NCBI GenBank assembly: GCA_012839295.1
Contig: DUNO01000010.1
Location: 1 to 64,000 of the forward strand
Length of the DNA: 64,000 nt
Reading direction: 5' to 3'
Source: Clostridiales bacterium
GTDB taxonomy: Bacteria; Bacillota; Clostridia; Lachnospirales; Lachnospiraceae
How positions within the stretch are numbered: the first letter of the stretch is position 1; each line of letters opens with the position of its first letter. The notes below the pieces were generated by a model. It saw nothing but the letters and a program-made list of their open reading frames with translations. It was not told the origin of the DNA and did not search any database. Made by a program: the position numbers and the translations under genes. Below are positions 62,627 to 64,000 of the stretch, in pieces.

Positions 62627-63760
62627 ATGAGCGGGCATTATAATGGAGAGAGATTTCTACCAGATGAATCTACTGGAGAGATAGCTATTGAACATTACCA
62701 AAGATACCAATTGGCTATAAATTTTGTGGCTGGAAAGAAAGTTTTAGATGCTGCTTGTGGAGAAGGATATGGAAGTAATTTACTTGCAGAGACAGCGTGT
62801 CAAGTGATTGGTCTGGATATAGATATAGATACGGTTGAAAGGGCAAACGAAAAATACGGAACCTCCAAGTTATCTTATGTCCAGGGCAACATTGAGAAGT
62901 TGCCTTTTGATGATGAAGTATTTGATGTGGTTATTTCTTATGAAACGATTGAGCATGTAGATGGCGTAGCACAAAATAATTTCTTAAAAGAGATTTGCCG
63001 AGTTTTAAAATCAAATGGTATCCTTATTATGTCAACACCAAATAAGGCGGTATATACAGATTTGGTCAGAGGAGAAAATAAGTTTCATATAAAAGAATTT
63101 TATGTAAATGATTATCTTGAATTTTTGAACAACTTCTTTTGTAATATAGATATCTTCTGCCAATATCCTAAAACAGGATATTTTATTACTCAAGAAGGTG
63201 AAGAAAATAATATCATTTATAAAGGAATAAGAAAAGAAGACAGTAGATATATTATAGCTATATGTTCAAATTGTGACTTAAAATATGAAATAGATACGGC
63301 TAGGTTCACTTATTTTGATAGTAAAATGTATTATTTTTTACATGCCCATACACATAGGTTAGAGTCTGAAATTATAGAAATGAAGATTGATATAGATGAT
63401 TTTGAGAAAAAACAAAATGGAACAATCGAAGAGCAGAAGAACTATGTTGTGCACTTAGAAAATGATTTAAAAGAAATAAAAAGGTATAATGAAATTTTAG
63501 AGAGTGATAGAGGAAAACAACATAAATATATTATTCAACTGGAAAATTATTTGAAGGAGCACAAAGAATATATTAACAAATTGGAAAATGATATAAAGGA
63601 TGTAAAAGAATATAATGGAGTTTTAGAAAATGATAGAGGAAAACAAAATGAGTATGTTATGCAATTGGAAAGTGATTTGGAAAAACAAAAGGAATATATA
63701 ACTCGTTTAGAAAAAGATATAAAGGAAAATAATGTTTTTTTACGTAAGAAAAAAAAATAG
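62627..63760 (+). CDS. SAM-dependent methyltransferase with repetitive C-terminal coiled coil
   Basis: The 377-residue protein starts MSGHYNGERFLPDESTGEIA, then a class I methyltransferase domain with VLDAACGEGYGSNLL (motif I, about residues 39-53), VIGLDIDIDTVERA, FDVVISYETIEHV and NGILIMSTPN. From about residue 245 it is a charged coiled coil with a 42-residue repeat (LENDLKEIKRYNEILESDRG...). It follows the Wzt gene by 10 bases. The end lies in an A9 run followed by TAG, so length may vary. By analogy it may cap and measure glycan chains. Confidence 0.88.
   Translation: MSGHYNGERFLPDESTGEIAIEHYQRYQLAINFVAGKKVLDAACGEGYGSNLLAETACQVIGLDIDIDTVERANEKYGTSKLSYVQGNIEKLPFDDEVFDVVISYETIEHVDGVAQNNFLKEICRVLKSNGILIMSTPNKAVYTDLVRGENKFHIKEFYVNDYLEFLNNFFCNIDIFCQYPKTGYFITQEGEENNIIYKGIRKEDSRYIIAICSNCDLKYEIDTARFTYFDSKMYYFLHAHTHRLESEIIEMKIDIDDFEKKQNGTIEEQKNYVVHLENDLKEIKRYNEILESDRGKQHKYIIQLENYLKEHKEYINKLENDIKDVKEYNGVLENDRGKQNEYVMQLESDLEKQKEYITRLEKDIKENNVFLRKKKK
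62664..62697 (+). repeat. 34-bp direct repeat, right copy (inside the methyltransferase gene)
   Basis: It is identical over 34 bases to the left copy 3,497 bases upstream and encodes ESTGEIAIEH near the N-terminus of the methyltransferase. The pair brackets the GT2 pseudogene, a GT2 gene and the ABC exporter. Confidence 0.95.
63454..63735 (+). repeat. 126-bp repeat encoding the methyltransferase coiled coil
   Basis: A 42-codon unit (LEND-type start, DRGKQ in the middle, then a short LE..LK-type half unit) occurs about 2.2 times. DNA copies share strings such as GATAGAGGAAAACAA (near 63508 and 63634, 126 bases apart). Confidence 0.85.
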
Positions 63761-63801
63761 ATTGGCTTATATAGAATATATGGAAGAACAGGAGAGAAAA
63801 G

Positions 63802-64000
63802 ATGGATTTAATATATGTCTCATATAATTCTGAAAAATGGATAGACAAGTGTTTTTCTTCAATCATGCGTTCAGAATATGATTTGAAAGCAGTATCAATT
63901 TATGTAATTGATAATAAATCAACAGATAATTCCCTGAAGAAGTTGAAGGAAAATAGAAGTGCATATAAAAACGATCTTAAGGATTTCGTTATTATTGAAG
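63802..64000 (+). CDS. Family 2 glycosyltransferase, 5' part (runs off the window)
   Basis: The visible 66 codons begin MDLIYVSYNSEKWIDKCFSS and contain YVIDNKSTDNSLKKLKENR, the N-terminal GT2 pattern (V-SYN, then D-N-S-TDNS). AGGAGA precedes the ATG. It continues beyond the right edge, so the catalytic DxD is not seen. Confidence 0.85.
   Translation, partial: MDLIYVSYNSEKWIDKCFSSIMRSEYDLKAVSIYVIDNKSTDNSLKKLKENRSAYKNDLKDFVIIE

Overview
The window reads as chromosomal DNA of a motile anaerobic Firmicute, most likely a Lachnospiraceae-type clostridium. The grounds are a single-strand flagellar/chemotaxis operon with the clostridial arrangement (fliY-type switch protein, cheC/cheD, a MotE-like protein, flhF-flhG, fliA), the run-on into rpsB-tsf and pyrH-frr-uppS-cdsA-dxr-rseP-ispG-polC, PolC-type replicase, strong AGGAGG ribosome sites and frequent TTG/GTG starts. 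No sequence search was possible; all names come from reading motifs and gene order.

Region 1 (1-32805) is one continuous plus-strand flagellar and chemotaxis block: fliG-fliH-fliI-fliJ-motE-like-fliK-flgD-(flagellar operon protein)-flgE-flbD-motA-motB-fliL-fliM-fliY-cheY-fliO-fliP-fliQ-fliR-flhB-flhA-flhF-flhG-pilZ-cheB-cheA-cheW-cheC-cheD-hypothetical-fliA-FapA family-hypothetical-DUF6115 type-MltG-like stub. It encodes the switch, export ATPase and gate, hook, stator, c-di-GMP brake, chemotaxis core and the late sigma factor. Many genes overlap or abut. The few spacers carry repeats: a 39-bp array that crosses the flgD stop codon and a 13-bp array upstream of pilZ.

Region 2 (32806-49541) holds housekeeping genes: rpsB-tsf with a clear sigma-A promoter and terminator, a remnant of a PIN-domain gene, a polysaccharide deacetylase next to a bactofilin, then pyrH-frr-uppS-cdsA-dxr-rseP-ispG-polC (translation, undecaprenyl and phospholipid precursors, MEP isoprenoids, replication). 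Unusual DNA here includes complementary arms over the cdsA ribosome site, a hairpin before uppS and a 189-bp near-palindrome between rseP and ispG.

Region 3 (49542-53812) has small genes, a lone tRNA-Glu(CTC) with its own promoter and terminator, and larB facing larC (nickel-pincer cofactor synthesis), whose 3' ends overlap. LarC carries a long His/Asp/Asn-rich insert.

Region 4 (53813-64000) is an AT-richer surface-polysaccharide cluster: family 2 and 4 glycosyltransferases, rfbA, rfbC, a sugar epimerase/dehydratase, a Wzm/Wzt-type ABC exporter whose ATPase has a C-terminal extension, and a SAM methyltransferase with a repetitive coiled-coil tail. Two glycosyltransferase genes are broken, and a 34-bp exact direct repeat brackets the exporter segment. 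The methyltransferase-coiled-coil protein next to a Wzt with an extra domain resembles the WbdD/Wzt chain-length ruler of Gram-negative O antigens. It is the most interesting candidate system in the window. The cluster runs off the right edge inside another glycosyltransferase.
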